Shown here: positions 9,609-17,988 of the stretch, piece by piece
Layout of the letters: every line of letters starts with the position of its first letter
Position numbering within the stretch: the stretch's first letter is position 1
Program-made: the position numbers and the translations under genes
Assembly (NCBI GenBank): GCA_021775095.1
Contig: JAJFII010000102.1
Span: 1 to 64,000 of the forward strand
Length of the DNA: 64,000 nucleotides
From: Rhodospirillales bacterium
Lineage (GTDB): Bacteria; Pseudomonadota; Alphaproteobacteria; Rhodospirillales; Casp-alpha2
Reading direction: 5' to 3'
The notes under the pieces: model-generated
The model's input: the letters and a program-made list of their open reading frames with translations, nothing else
Database searches by the model: none
What the model was told of the DNA's origin: nothing

Positions 9609-11420
9609 TCAACGCCGACCGAACAGTTTTTCAATATCCGCCAATTTTAATTCCACGTAGGTCGGCCGCCCGTGGGCGCATTGGCCACTGTGCGGCGTGG
9701 TTTCCATTTCCCGGAGCAGGGCATTCATTTCCGGGCCATTGAGGGCCCGTCCGGCGCGCACACTGCCATGACAGGCCATGGATGCGCAAACGTCACCAAT
9801 GCGGTCTTTCAGGGCAATCGCTTCATCGGTTTCCGCCAGCCCGTCGGCCAGATCCTGGAGCAGTCCCCGGAGATTGATTTCACCTAACAGGGCCGGGGTT
9901 TCGCGCACCACAATCGCGCCCGGGCCAAATCCGTCGATGATCAGGCCAAGCTCCGCCAGTTCTCCGGCCCTGGCAACCAGCCGGTCACAGGCCACTTCAT
10001 CCATTTCAATCACTTCAGGAATGAGTAATCCCTGGCGCGCCACGCCCTCGGCGGCCATGGCCGTTTTGATCCGTTCTTCGACCAGCCGTTCATGGGCCGC
10101 ATGCTGGTCGACGATTACAATACCATCGTTGGTTTGTGCGACCACGTAAGTCGCATGCAACTGGGCGCGGGCAACACCCAGAGGAAAGTCAGCTCCCACC
10201 GGATCTTGGATATCGGCGGCGCGGGCCGTGGGCGTCTGGTCGAGATCCGCCAGGGGGGCGTGAAAATTCACGGAATTTTCGGCCATGCCCGGCGACAGGG
10301 CACCGCCGAAGTGAGCCGCCGGATAGATCGGATTGTTGGCGCCGCGTCCGCTGTGCGGGGGCAACTGACCGGGCCGCAAGGCACCGAGCGCGGCGTCCGA
10401 AACGGTGGTTGATGCCCGATGCCCGGCTTCACCCAGGGCATGTTTAATGGCGCTGACAATCAATCCGCGGATTAAACCGGCGTCGCGAAATCGCACTTCG
10501 GTTTTTGCCGGGTGTACGTTGACATCGACCATCGCCGCCGGGGCTTCGACAAACAGGGCAACCAGGGGATATCTGTCGGACGCCAGAAAATCCCGATAGG
10601 CGCCGCGCAGGGCACCGTATAACATGCGGTCGCTGACCGGACGGTCGTTGACAAACAAATACTGCAGGGCGGCGTTGCCGCGGTTGAGGGTCGGTAACCC
10701 GACGTAACCGGACAGCGATAACCCTTCCCGACTGGCATCGATCAGCAACGCATTCCCGGCAAAATCACGGCCCATGATCGCCGCCAGTCGGTTGAGCCGG
10801 GCGTCAAACAGATCGCCCGTTACCGGGGCAAAATCGATCAGTTTTCGGGTCCCGTCCGACAGGCTGAAGCCAACAGCCGGATGGGCCATACTGAGGCGTT
10901 TGATGGTCTCGGAAATGTGGCCTTGTTCGGTGCGCGGGGTTTTCAAGAATTTTAACCGGGCCGGTGTTGCATAAAACAAATCGCGCACATCGACCCGGGT
11001 GCCTTTACCATGGGCCGCCGGCGTTGGCGCAGATTTTGCGCCGCCATCAACCCGCACCGACCAGGCCGCATCAGACCCTTCTGCCCGGCTGGTGATTTCC
11101 AGGCGGCTGACGGCAGCGATGGACGGCAGCGCTTCGCCCCGAAATCCCAGAAATTTCACGTCAAAAATATCATCGTCGGGTAACTTGGATGTGGCGTGGC
11201 GTTCGACCGCCAACGTCAATTCGTCGGCGTCCATGCCGCAGCCATCATCACTTACCGAAATCAGGCTCTGGCCGCCGTCCTGGATGACCACGTCAACCCG
11301 TGTTGCGCCCGCGTCGATGGCGTTTTCGATCAGTTCCTTGGCCGCCGATGAGGGCCTCTCGACGACTTCGCCGGCGGCGATGCGGTTGATCAGGGTTTCC
11401 GGCAAAAGGCGGATGGTCAT
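9609..11420 (-). CDS. mutL: DNA mismatch repair protein MutL
   Basis: 603 residues. The N-terminal GHKL ATPase has [20 protein letters not shown] (containing the Mg/ATP-binding Asn/Glu region), [13 protein letters not shown] and [14 protein letters not shown]. The C-terminal part contains [12 protein letters not shown], the DQHAx2Ex4E metal site of MutL proteins with nicking activity, as expected for a species that lacks MutH. A Pro/Ala-rich linker lies around residues 340-410. It couples MutS mismatch recognition to strand removal. Three bases separate its start from the stop of pgi. Confidence 0.96.
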   Translation of the reverse strand: MTIRLLPETLINRIAAGEVVERPSSAAKELIENAIDAGATRVDVVIQDGGQSLISVSDDGCGMDADELTLAVERHATSKLPDDDIFDVKFLGFRGEALPSIAAVSRLEITSRAEGSDAAWSVRVDGGAKSAPTPAAHGKGTRVDVRDLFYATPARLKFLKTPRTEQGHISETIKRLSMAHPAVGFSLSDGTRKLIDFAPVTGDLFDARLNRLAAIMGRDFAGNALLIDASREGLSLSGYVGLPTLNRGNAALQYLFVNDRPVSDRMLYGALRGAYRDFLASDRYPLVALFVEAPAAMVDVNVHPAKTEVRFRDAGLIRGLIVSAIKHALGEAGHRASTTVSDAALGALRPGQLPPHSGRGANNPIYPAAHFGGALSPGMAENSVNFHAPLADLDQTPTARAADIQDPVGADFPLGVARAQLHATYVVAQTNDGIVIVDQHAAHERLVEERIKTAMAAEGVARQGLLIPEVIEMDEVACDRLVARAGELAELGLIIDGFGPGAIVVRETPALLGEINLRGLLQDLADGLAETDEAIALKDRIGDVCASMACHGSVRAGRALNGPEMNALLREMETTPHSGQCAHGRPTYVELKLADIEKLFGRR

Positions 11421-11423
11421 GGA

Positions 11424-13010
11424 TTATTCTCGCCAGGTGTTGAGGGTGTTTAATAAACCTTCCGTCGAACCATCAACCCCGTCCGGATCGGTCGTCTGGC
11501 TGAGCGCCTGCAGCAGGCTGCCAGCCATTTCCTTGCCAAGTTCGACCCCCCACTGGTCAAAGGAATTAATGCCCCAAATGGCACCCTGGACAAAAACCTT
11601 ATGTTCATAGAGTGCGATCAATTGGCCCAATGTGTGCGCGTCCAGTTTATCAAGGACCAGTGTATTACTCGGTCGATTACCGGAAAACACCCGGTGCGGG
11701 TTCCCCTTCGCCTGTTCGAGGGTGCGGCCCTGCATCAGGGCCTGTGACTGGGCCAGACAGTTGGCCAGCAGTTGATCATGATGTTCCTTCAAGCCGTGTC
11801 CCGGATTGGCGACGGCGATGAAATCCGCCGGAACCTTTTGCGGCCCCTGATGCAATAACTGATAAAAGGCATGCTGACCGTTGGTCCCGGGTTCGCCGAA
11901 CACCACCGGGCCGGTCGCCACGTCAAGGGGCGTCCCATCCTGACGCACGGACTTGCCGTTACTTTCCATGTCCAATTGCTGGAGGAACGCCGGCAGCCGT
12001 TTCAACCGTTGGTCATAGGGCAGTACGGCGAGACAGGTGTGGCCGAGAAAATTAATATTCCAGATCCCCGTAAGGGCCAGCAGTATGGGCAGGTTCTTAG
12101 CCATAGGGGCCGATTTAAAATGGTTATCCATATCGCGCGCACCCGTGAGCAGGGCGTCGAACTGTGGCCAGCCGGCGGCCAGGGCAATAGGCAATCCAAT
12201 GGCCGACCACAGGGAATAACGCCCGCCGACCCAGTCCCAAAAGGGAAACATGCGATCCTGATCAATGCCAAAGGCCGTCACCGCCGGACCGTTGGACGAA
12301 AGTGCGACAAAATGCTGAGCAACCGCGTCGGCACCGAGAATATCTGTGATCCAGGACCTGACCGTTGCCGCGTTGGTCATGGTTTCCTGGGTCGTGAAGG
12401 TTTTCGACGCGACCAGGACCAAAGTGGTTTCGGGATTAAGACCGACCAGCACCTGCAATACGTCGTGGCCATCGACGTTGGAGACAAAATGCACATTCAG
12501 GGCATCGGTGGCCGGGTTTTTAAGGGCAAGTACCGCCATTTCCGGGCCCAGGTGTGAACCGCCGATACCGACGGCGACAACGTCACGGAAGGGTTTGCCG
12601 GTGGTGCCGCAGACCTCGCCCGCATGGACCGCTTCGGTAAAAGTTTGCATACGACTTAAAACCCCAGCCACGTCGCCGGAGACCGGCGCGCCATTGGCGC
12701 GAAAATCGGCGGTTGGCCCCCCGCGCAGGGCCGTATGCAGGACGGCGCGGTCTTCGGTCCGATTGATTACGGCACCGGCAAACATGGCGTCGCGTTGACC
12801 TTCGACGTCGCGCTCACGGGCCAGGTCACCCAACAACCCCAAGGTCTGTTCGGTAATCTGGTTTTTTGAATAATCCAGTAGCATGCCGGGAACGGCGGTG
12901 GAAAAACGCGTAAAACGCTCCGAATCGGCGGTAAAAAAATCTCCCATGGTTACGCCCTGGTGGGCATTGACATGGGCTAACAGGGCATTCCAGGCGGGGC
13001 TTTGGGGCAT
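11424..13010 (-). CDS. pgi: Glucose-6-phosphate isomerase
   Basis: About 528 residues. Signatures include VAVGIGGSHLGPEMA, SKTFTTQETMTNA, GGRYSLWSAIGLP, MESNGKSVRQDG (catalytic Glu region) and the C-terminal INSFDQWGVELGKEMA. It interconverts glucose-6-phosphate and fructose-6-phosphate in the cytoplasm. The frame is open nine bases further to a TTG, but ATG at 13010 gives the usual MPQSPAW start. It leads the pgi-mutL-unknown operon, an arrangement that looks driven by packing rather than shared function. Confidence 0.96.
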   Translation of the reverse strand: MPQSPAWNALLAHVNAHQGVTMGDFFTADSERFTRFSTAVPGMLLDYSKNQITEQTLGLLGDLARERDVEGQRDAMFAGAVINRTEDRAVLHTALRGGPTADFRANGAPVSGDVAGVLSRMQTFTEAVHAGEVCGTTGKPFRDVVAVGIGGSHLGPEMAVLALKNPATDALNVHFVSNVDGHDVLQVLVGLNPETTLVLVASKTFTTQETMTNAATVRSWITDILGADAVAQHFVALSSNGPAVTAFGIDQDRMFPFWDWVGGRYSLWSAIGLPIALAAGWPQFDALLTGARDMDNHFKSAPMAKNLPILLALTGIWNINFLGHTCLAVLPYDQRLKRLPAFLQQLDMESNGKSVRQDGTPLDVATGPVVFGEPGTNGQHAFYQLLHQGPQKVPADFIAVANPGHGLKEHHDQLLANCLAQSQALMQGRTLEQAKGNPHRVFSGNRPSNTLVLDKLDAHTLGQLIALYEHKVFVQGAIWGINSFDQWGVELGKEMAGSLLQALSQTTDPDGVDGSTEGLLNTLNTWRE

Positions 13011-13031
13011 AATATTCAATCTTCATTTTTT

Positions 13032-13072
13032 TAGGGTCATAAAACAACCGAGTTTAGCAGGTCCTGACCCTA
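13032..13072. repeat. 41-bp TAGGGTCA...TGACCCTA miniature repeat
   Basis: TAGGGTCA at 13032-13039 and its inverted copy TGACCCTA at 13065-13072 enclose about 25 bases in the gap upstream of pgi. The ends match the terminal sequences of the larger repeat at 55017-55285, including the outer TA dinucleotide. It is probably a deleted or very short member of the same family. Confidence 0.5.
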
Positions 13073-13192
13073 AGTGCATTTCCAAAGTCGGGGCTCGTTC
13101 GGCGGTTCCCCGGGTTTGTTCTAGTTTTAATCCCATCACTGTTTTGCCATTGCCCCTAATAGAACCTGTGCGCTGCGATGCGGCGGCTTATT

Positions 13193-13984
13193 TTAGTCCC
13201 ACAAAAAACCTGACACCTGGGCCCCAAGCAGCACGTCCCGAAAAATGTTGATCGGCGAACAACCGGCTGCCTGGGCCGCGCCATAACACACATGCAGAGG
13301 CAATAGGTGTTCTTCGCGGGGATGGCAATGGCGGGCCGAGGGTGCGGTTGCCCACCCACGGAGCGCTGATTCCGTGGCCCCTGTATGGCTCAAAACAGTC
13401 TCATTGAGCCAGCGATCAAAGGTCATACTTTCCGCAGAAGGCGCCGGGTTTCGCGCCATCAGCACCTGCATGTTATGGAACGACAGGCCTGAGCCCAGGA
13501 TGGCAATATTATCACCGGCCAGCGCCCCGAGGGTTTTGCCCATATCCATGTGAAACTGCGGATCTAACCCGCTGACCAATGACAGTTGAACGATCGGAAT
13601 CTGGGCCTCGGGTGCGATCAATTTAAGCGGCACAAAGGTGCCATGGTCAAAACCACGATCCGGGTCGGATTTGGCCGTGATCCCGGCACCGGCGAGGGCC
13701 GCGACAAGGCGCCCGGCCAGATCCGGATCGCCAGGTGCCGGATAGGTGATTGTGTAGGCGGCATCGGGGAACCCAGAATAATCGTACAGCAGGGCCGGGT
13801 TAACCGCACCGGTAACCGTTGGCTGGTCCGCTTCCCAGTGGGCGCTGACGACAACCACAGCCCTGGCCCCGGCAAGGCGGGGCGTGAGGCCCCGTAAAAA
13901 GACATTCAGATTGGCATGGCCGGGGTCGCCGAGCAGCGGCAGGGGCCCGCCACCGTGCGGGATGTAAAGGATTGGCGCTGGCAT
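13193..13984 (-). CDS. Class III extradiol dioxygenase, DODA/YgiD type
   Basis: About 263 residues. LYIPHGGGPLPLLGDP near the N-terminus carries the first iron/zinc-binding histidine, VVSAHWEAD the second, GFDHGTFVPLKL a third, and REEHLLPLHVCYGAA the C-terminal active-site histidine region. This is the pattern of the LigB superfamily members resembling 4,5-DOPA extradiol dioxygenase. The substrate is unknown and is probably a catechol. The frame opens at GTG twelve bases upstream, but GTGGAG lies six bases before the ATG at 13984. It stands alone between pgi and the M16 operon. Confidence 0.85.
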   Translation of the reverse strand: MPAPILYIPHGGGPLPLLGDPGHANLNVFLRGLTPRLAGARAVVVVSAHWEADQPTVTGAVNPALLYDYSGFPDAAYTITYPAPGDPDLAGRLVAALAGAGITAKSDPDRGFDHGTFVPLKLIAPEAQIPIVQLSLVSGLDPQFHMDMGKTLGALAGDNIAILGSGLSFHNMQVLMARNPAPSAESMTFDRWLNETVLSHTGATESALRGWATAPSARHCHPREEHLLPLHVCYGAAQAAGCSPINIFRDVLLGAQVSGFLWD

Positions 13985-14026
13985 GTGAGACTCCACTTTT
14001 TGTTCTGCGTGACCCGGATTCTGGCG

Positions 14027-15370
14027 CTAATTGGTGCCGACAATGCCTTCCGGCCGGCCAACGACAACGGTGATCAGATTGTCGGCGAGCAAAATCCTTT
14101 TGGCCACCCGTTTGATGTCGGTCAGGGTAACGGCTTCGATATAGCCGTTGCGTTTTTGCATATAATCAATGCCCAGATTGGCCACTTGCATGCCGACCAG
14201 CATGGAGGCGATGCGACCGCTTGATGAAAACCGCAGGGGATAGGAGCCGGTGAGGTAGGTTTTAGCGTCATTCAGTTCGTTTTGACTGACCCCGTCGGTC
14301 GCCATTTTTTTCCATTCGGCTTTTAACACCGACAGGGTTTCGTGCGCCCGTTTGTTGGCAGTTCCGGCACTGCCAATGATTAGCGCGCTGTGATCAAAGG
14401 GGTAAAGCCCGGTACCGACAGAATAGACCAGGCCGCGTTTTTCACGAATTTCGGCGTAAAGGCGGGACGTGAAACTGCCACCGCCAAACATGTGGTTCAT
14501 GACATAAGCCGCGTAAAAATCCGGATCATCGCGCATCAGGCCCCGTTCGGCGACCAGTATAGAACTTTGCGGAATGTCGCGGTCGATGACAATGGTTTGA
14601 CCGCGCGAAATGGGCACCACATCGTCGACCGCCCAAGACGCCGCCCGGGCCGGTAGATCGCCAAAAATCTGGTCCAGCCGCTGGCCCAGTTGCTCCGCCG
14701 AAATATCCCCCACGGCACTGATAATCAGGTTGTCCTTGGCCAGTCGATTTTTAACAAAATTCCGCATGTCATCGATGCTGAGTTTTGCCACGGTTTCCGG
14801 GGTGCCGTCCGTCGACCGCCCGTATACGTGGGTTGGGTAGAGGGTCTTGAACAGGGTGCGGTTGGCGATGGCGTGGGGATCCTCCTGGTTGCGTTTCAGG
14901 CTGACCAGGATTTGCGCGCGTATGCGCTCGACCGGTTCGCTATCGAACCGGGGTTTTGTCAGGGCCAGGGTGAGCAGTTCAATGGCCTTGTCCTGGTTGC
15001 GAACCAGGGTCGTCAAACGGCCACTGAACTCGTCCCGGCCACTGTCAAATTTGAGGCCAATGGACTGGTCTTCCAGGGCTTGCTGGACGGTCTGGCTGTC
15101 AAACGGGCCCGCCCCTTCGTCGAGCAATGAGGAAACCAGATTGGAAAGCCCTTCCTTGCCTTCAGGGTCGAGGGCGGCACCGCCGCGAAAGGCAAATTTG
15201 ATGGTCAGGATCGGGTTTGTCGTGTCAGGGACAAACCAGGCTTTCAGGCCACCCGGAGAGGTTACCTGTTGGGCGGTAATGGCCTGAGCGGCGGGGGCCA
15301 GCGCACTGATCAAGACTAAACAGGCGGCCAAGATAAAAAGCCCAAGAGGTGCGTTGTGTTTTACAGTCAT
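14027..15370 (-). CDS. M16 family peptidase-like subunit (non-catalytic partner)
   Basis: About 447 residues with an N-terminal hydrophobic signal segment (LFILAACLVLISALAPAAQA). The family fold is evident from FRGGAALDPEGKEGLSNLVS, VGDISAEQLGQ, GGGSFTSRLYAEIREKRGLVYS and the C-terminal VVVGRPEGI. In place of the zinc motif HxxEH it has GLSNLVSSLLDEG, so it lacks metal ligands and is expected to be the structural half of a two-subunit processing-peptidase-like complex. The frame extends upstream into the previous gene, but GAGGAG six bases before the ATG at 15370 fixes the start. Ten bases follow the active M16 gene. Confidence 0.9.
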   Translation of the reverse strand: MTVKHNAPLGLFILAACLVLISALAPAAQAITAQQVTSPGGLKAWFVPDTTNPILTIKFAFRGGAALDPEGKEGLSNLVSSLLDEGAGPFDSQTVQQALEDQSIGLKFDSGRDEFSGRLTTLVRNQDKAIELLTLALTKPRFDSEPVERIRAQILVSLKRNQEDPHAIANRTLFKTLYPTHVYGRSTDGTPETVAKLSIDDMRNFVKNRLAKDNLIISAVGDISAEQLGQRLDQIFGDLPARAASWAVDDVVPISRGQTIVIDRDIPQSSILVAERGLMRDDPDFYAAYVMNHMFGGGSFTSRLYAEIREKRGLVYSVGTGLYPFDHSALIIGSAGTANKRAHETLSVLKAEWKKMATDGVSQNELNDAKTYLTGSYPLRFSSSGRIASMLVGMQVANLGIDYMQKRNGYIEAVTLTDIKRVAKRILLADNLITVVVGRPEGIVGTN

Positions 15371-15380
15371 GGTCGGCTCC

Positions 15381-16739
15381 TCAGGACTTGTCGTCGGGCA
15401 ATAAAAGCCCGGTGACGGATTGTTGGATGTTAAAAATCGAGTTTGCTGCGTCGTTGACCGCGTCCAGGGAGATCGCGGAGATCCGGTCGGGCCAGTTTTC
15501 AACGTCGTCGATGGTCTGGCCGGTGGCCAGGGCGGATCCGATTACCCGCGCCCCACCTGATAGGGAATCCCGGGCATAAATGGCTTCCGCCAGCATCCGT
15601 GTTTTGGCCCGCTCCAGTTCGTCTTTGCTGACGCCCTGTTGTTTTACGGTTTCGATCTGTTTGACCACGGCGGCTTCCAGGGTATCGATATCAACCCCGG
15701 GCCGGGGACTGGCAAAAATAATAAAACGCCCGGGCCCCCGGTTGTCGCCGGAATAATGCACACCGGCCGATACCGCCAACTTCTGCTCAATCACCAGGGA
15801 TCGGTAGAACCGACTCGATGCGCCACTGCCAATGATATTGGACAACAGTTCCAGGGGATCAGCCTGTTCGCTGTCGCCCCATTGCACACCGGGGGCCAGA
15901 TAGACCCGTTGCCACGATGGCTGCTGCACCCGTTTGTCACGCAGGGTTACCCGGCGCTCGGCCTGTTGCGGTGGTTCCTTGGCGCGTTGGCGAAGGGTTT
16001 CCGGTTGCCGGGGAATGACCCCATAATATTTTTCCGCCAAAGGTTTTAACTTTTCGGCGGTGATATCGCCGGCTACCACCAAAATGGCATTGTTGGGGGC
16101 GTACCAACGTTTGTAAAAGGCCAGGATGCGGTCGATGTCGAGGCCCTCAATGTCGTGTTTCCATCCGATCACCGGGTTGCGATAGGGATGGCTCATGAAC
16201 AAGGTGGCATTTAAATGTTCACTGAGGATGCTGCCGGGTTCATTTTCGATGCGCGACCGACGTTCTTCGAGGACGACCTGGCGTTCCGGTTCAACCTGAT
16301 CGGCGGTAATCACCAGATTGGTCATGCGGTCGGCTTCCATTTCCATGACCATTTCAAGGCGGTCGACGGCAATGGTTTGATGGTAGGCCGTATAGTCGGT
16401 CGACGTGAAGGCGTTTTCCCGACCGCCATTTCGTGCGACAATCTCTGAAAACTCACCGTTCCGGCGTTTTTTTGTACCTTTGAACATCAGATGTTCGAGA
16501 AAATGCGCGATTCCGGACTCGTTGGCCGCCTCGTCGGCGGATCCAACCCGATACCAGACCATGTGGGTGACAACCGGAACCCGGTGGTTGGGTACGACGA
16601 CCACCTGCATGCCGTTTTTAAGCGTGAAGGTTTCTGGATTAAAAACACGGGCCTGGCTCGGCGTGCCGACCAGGGTCAGGACAAATCCGATCATCATAAG
16701 CAGGCTGCGCGGAGGGGAAATAAAATTACAAGATTGCAT
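15381..16739 (-). CDS. M16 family zinc peptidase (catalytic subunit)
   Basis: 452 residues with a signal peptide or anchor in the first 30 residues. It contains ESGIAHFLEHLMFKGT, the inverted zinc motif HxxEH (HFLEH), and the downstream glutamate in ENAFTSTDYTAYH. The R/Y pair of the C-terminal half is seen in GSGASSRFYRSLVIEQKLAVS. It is an envelope protease that works with the following non-catalytic M16 protein. Substrates are unknown; peptide clean-up or lipoprotein turnover are possibilities for this pair in alphaproteobacteria. It sits downstream of lspA and the DUF3035 gene in the same direction. Confidence 0.92.
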   Translation of the reverse strand: MQSCNFISPPRSLLMMIGFVLTLVGTPSQARVFNPETFTLKNGMQVVVVPNHRVPVVTHMVWYRVGSADEAANESGIAHFLEHLMFKGTKKRRNGEFSEIVARNGGRENAFTSTDYTAYHQTIAVDRLEMVMEMEADRMTNLVITADQVEPERQVVLEERRSRIENEPGSILSEHLNATLFMSHPYRNPVIGWKHDIEGLDIDRILAFYKRWYAPNNAILVVAGDITAEKLKPLAEKYYGVIPRQPETLRQRAKEPPQQAERRVTLRDKRVQQPSWQRVYLAPGVQWGDSEQADPLELLSNIIGSGASSRFYRSLVIEQKLAVSAGVHYSGDNRGPGRFIIFASPRPGVDIDTLEAAVVKQIETVKQQGVSKDELERAKTRMLAEAIYARDSLSGGARVIGSALATGQTIDDVENWPDRISAISLDAVNDAANSIFNIQQSVTGLLLPDDKS

Positions 16740-16866
16740 GTGTATGAGCTCTCAAAATCAAAAGGTAAACTATCTTAACCGTTTTTGACGGTAACGGACA
16801 TCTGACAAGAGCGTGAGGGTGTAGCGGCTAAAAGGGGCAAAAAGATGGCGGCAGATGACACCCGGT

Positions 16867-17439
16867 TTAAAAATCCAGCAGGCCTTTTTTAGCGCGGTCG
16901 GGTTTAACGTGTTCGGTTTCCCCTGTGGTCACGGGCTTGCCCAACGCCTGAGCTTCGCGAATGCGCTTTTGTTCCTTTTCCGGATCCAGGACCGTGCCCT
17001 GATTGGGATTATCATCGACCCAAAAGATCATCTTGTCGACCAACCGCTGATCTTCCTCAGCCAGGATCGATGTTTCTTCATTTATCTTTTTACGGATGTC
17101 AGGATCGGCGTCGGCCGCACCGGTGTTTTTGATCAGGGCCTGTAAACCAGGCGTCGTGGTTTCCTGTTCCGCCGGAACCTGGCGTCGCTCGGTCGAGTTT
17201 GATGTTCCCAACAGGGCGTCGCGGGCATCATCGGCGGTCGATGTGGTTTGCGGTCGTGCAACCCCCGGGGTTGGTGGTCGCAGGGAAAAGTCGGGCGGCT
17301 GGCTGAGCGGTGGCCGGGAATAAACAACAAACTCATCGGGGGCGGACTTTTGTCCGCCGAAGGCCTTTTTGGCAGATTCGCAACCGCTCAGGGCCATTGC
17401 CGCAAGAACTGTCAAAAGGATGAGTGGTGTTTTGCGCAT
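16867..17439 (-). CDS. DUF3035 family lipoprotein
   Basis: 190 residues. The N-terminus has a lipoprotein signal with lipobox LSGC, the lipidated cysteine near residue 20. DEFVVYSRPPLSQPPDFSLRPP near residues 36-57 is the diagnostic DUF3035 core, and the C-terminal part is rich in charged helices and ends with GLLDF. The family is alphaproteobacterial and associated with the outer membrane; a role with the BAM complex has been suggested for a related protein, but nothing here proves that. It lies between lspA and the M16 pair, which is the conserved order in this group. Confidence 0.85.
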   Translation of the reverse strand: MRKTPLILLTVLAAMALSGCESAKKAFGGQKSAPDEFVVYSRPPLSQPPDFSLRPPTPGVARPQTTSTADDARDALLGTSNSTERRQVPAEQETTTPGLQALIKNTGAADADPDIRKKINEETSILAEEDQRLVDKMIFWVDDNPNQGTVLDPEKEQKRIREAQALGKPVTTGETEHVKPDRAKKGLLDF

Positions 17440-17501
17440 TGCCTAACCTTCACTGGCTGATCGGTGGCAATCTACGCCAGGTTCGTCTTGGTTTCAACCG
17501 T

Positions 17502-17984
17502 TTAGGCGGAATCGTCCTTTGAAAAGATCGATTCAAAGATTAATCCGGCGGCACCCAGGCTGATTGCCGTGTCCGCGATATTAAACGCCGGCCAGTGGCG
17601 GGACGCCAGATGGAAGTCAAGAAAGTCAACAACCGCGCCGACCAGCACCCGATCGATCACATTGCCAATGGCACCGCCGATGATCAGGCCGAGGGCCATA
17701 ACCGCGACCGCTGTTCTGGCCTGCCATAACCAACGCACCAGAAAACCGGAAATGGCCAGGGCGACCGCCACCAGGGCCCATTTTTCCACTTCGGAGCCAG
17801 CCGCAAACATGCCAAAACTCACGCCTCGATTATGGGCCAGGACAAGGTTAAAGAACGACGTCACTTCGATCCGGACCGGCGGGTTCATAACAAACTCGAC
17901 AATCCACCACTTGGATAGCTGATCAAGACCGATAACCACGCCGGCCAGAACCAGTCCCCACAGAAAGGGTCTAGTGATCTGCAT
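17502..17984 (-). CDS. lspA: Lipoprotein signal peptidase (signal peptidase II)
   Basis: 160 residues and four membrane segments. Conserved blocks are VIGLDQLSKWW, FFNLVLAHNRGVSFGMF, GAIGNVIDRVLVGAVVDFLDFH (with the first catalytic Asp) and PAFNIADTAISLGA (with the second). It cleaves prolipoprotein signals after diacylglyceryl transfer at the inner membrane. The start lies four bases after the ileS stop, the classic ileS-lspA pairing. The next gene in the operon encodes a lipoprotein that is one of its likely substrates. Confidence 0.97.
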   Translation of the reverse strand: MQITRPFLWGLVLAGVVIGLDQLSKWWIVEFVMNPPVRIEVTSFFNLVLAHNRGVSFGMFAAGSEVEKWALVAVALAISGFLVRWLWQARTAVAVMALGLIIGGAIGNVIDRVLVGAVVDFLDFHLASRHWPAFNIADTAISLGAAGLIFESIFSKDDSA

Positions 17985-17988
17985 CTTT

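Noticed and set aside
15371-15502. Extra 44 N-terminal codons of the second M16 gene
   Set aside because: They overlap the end of the upstream gene and lack a signal; GAGGAG supports ATG 15370.
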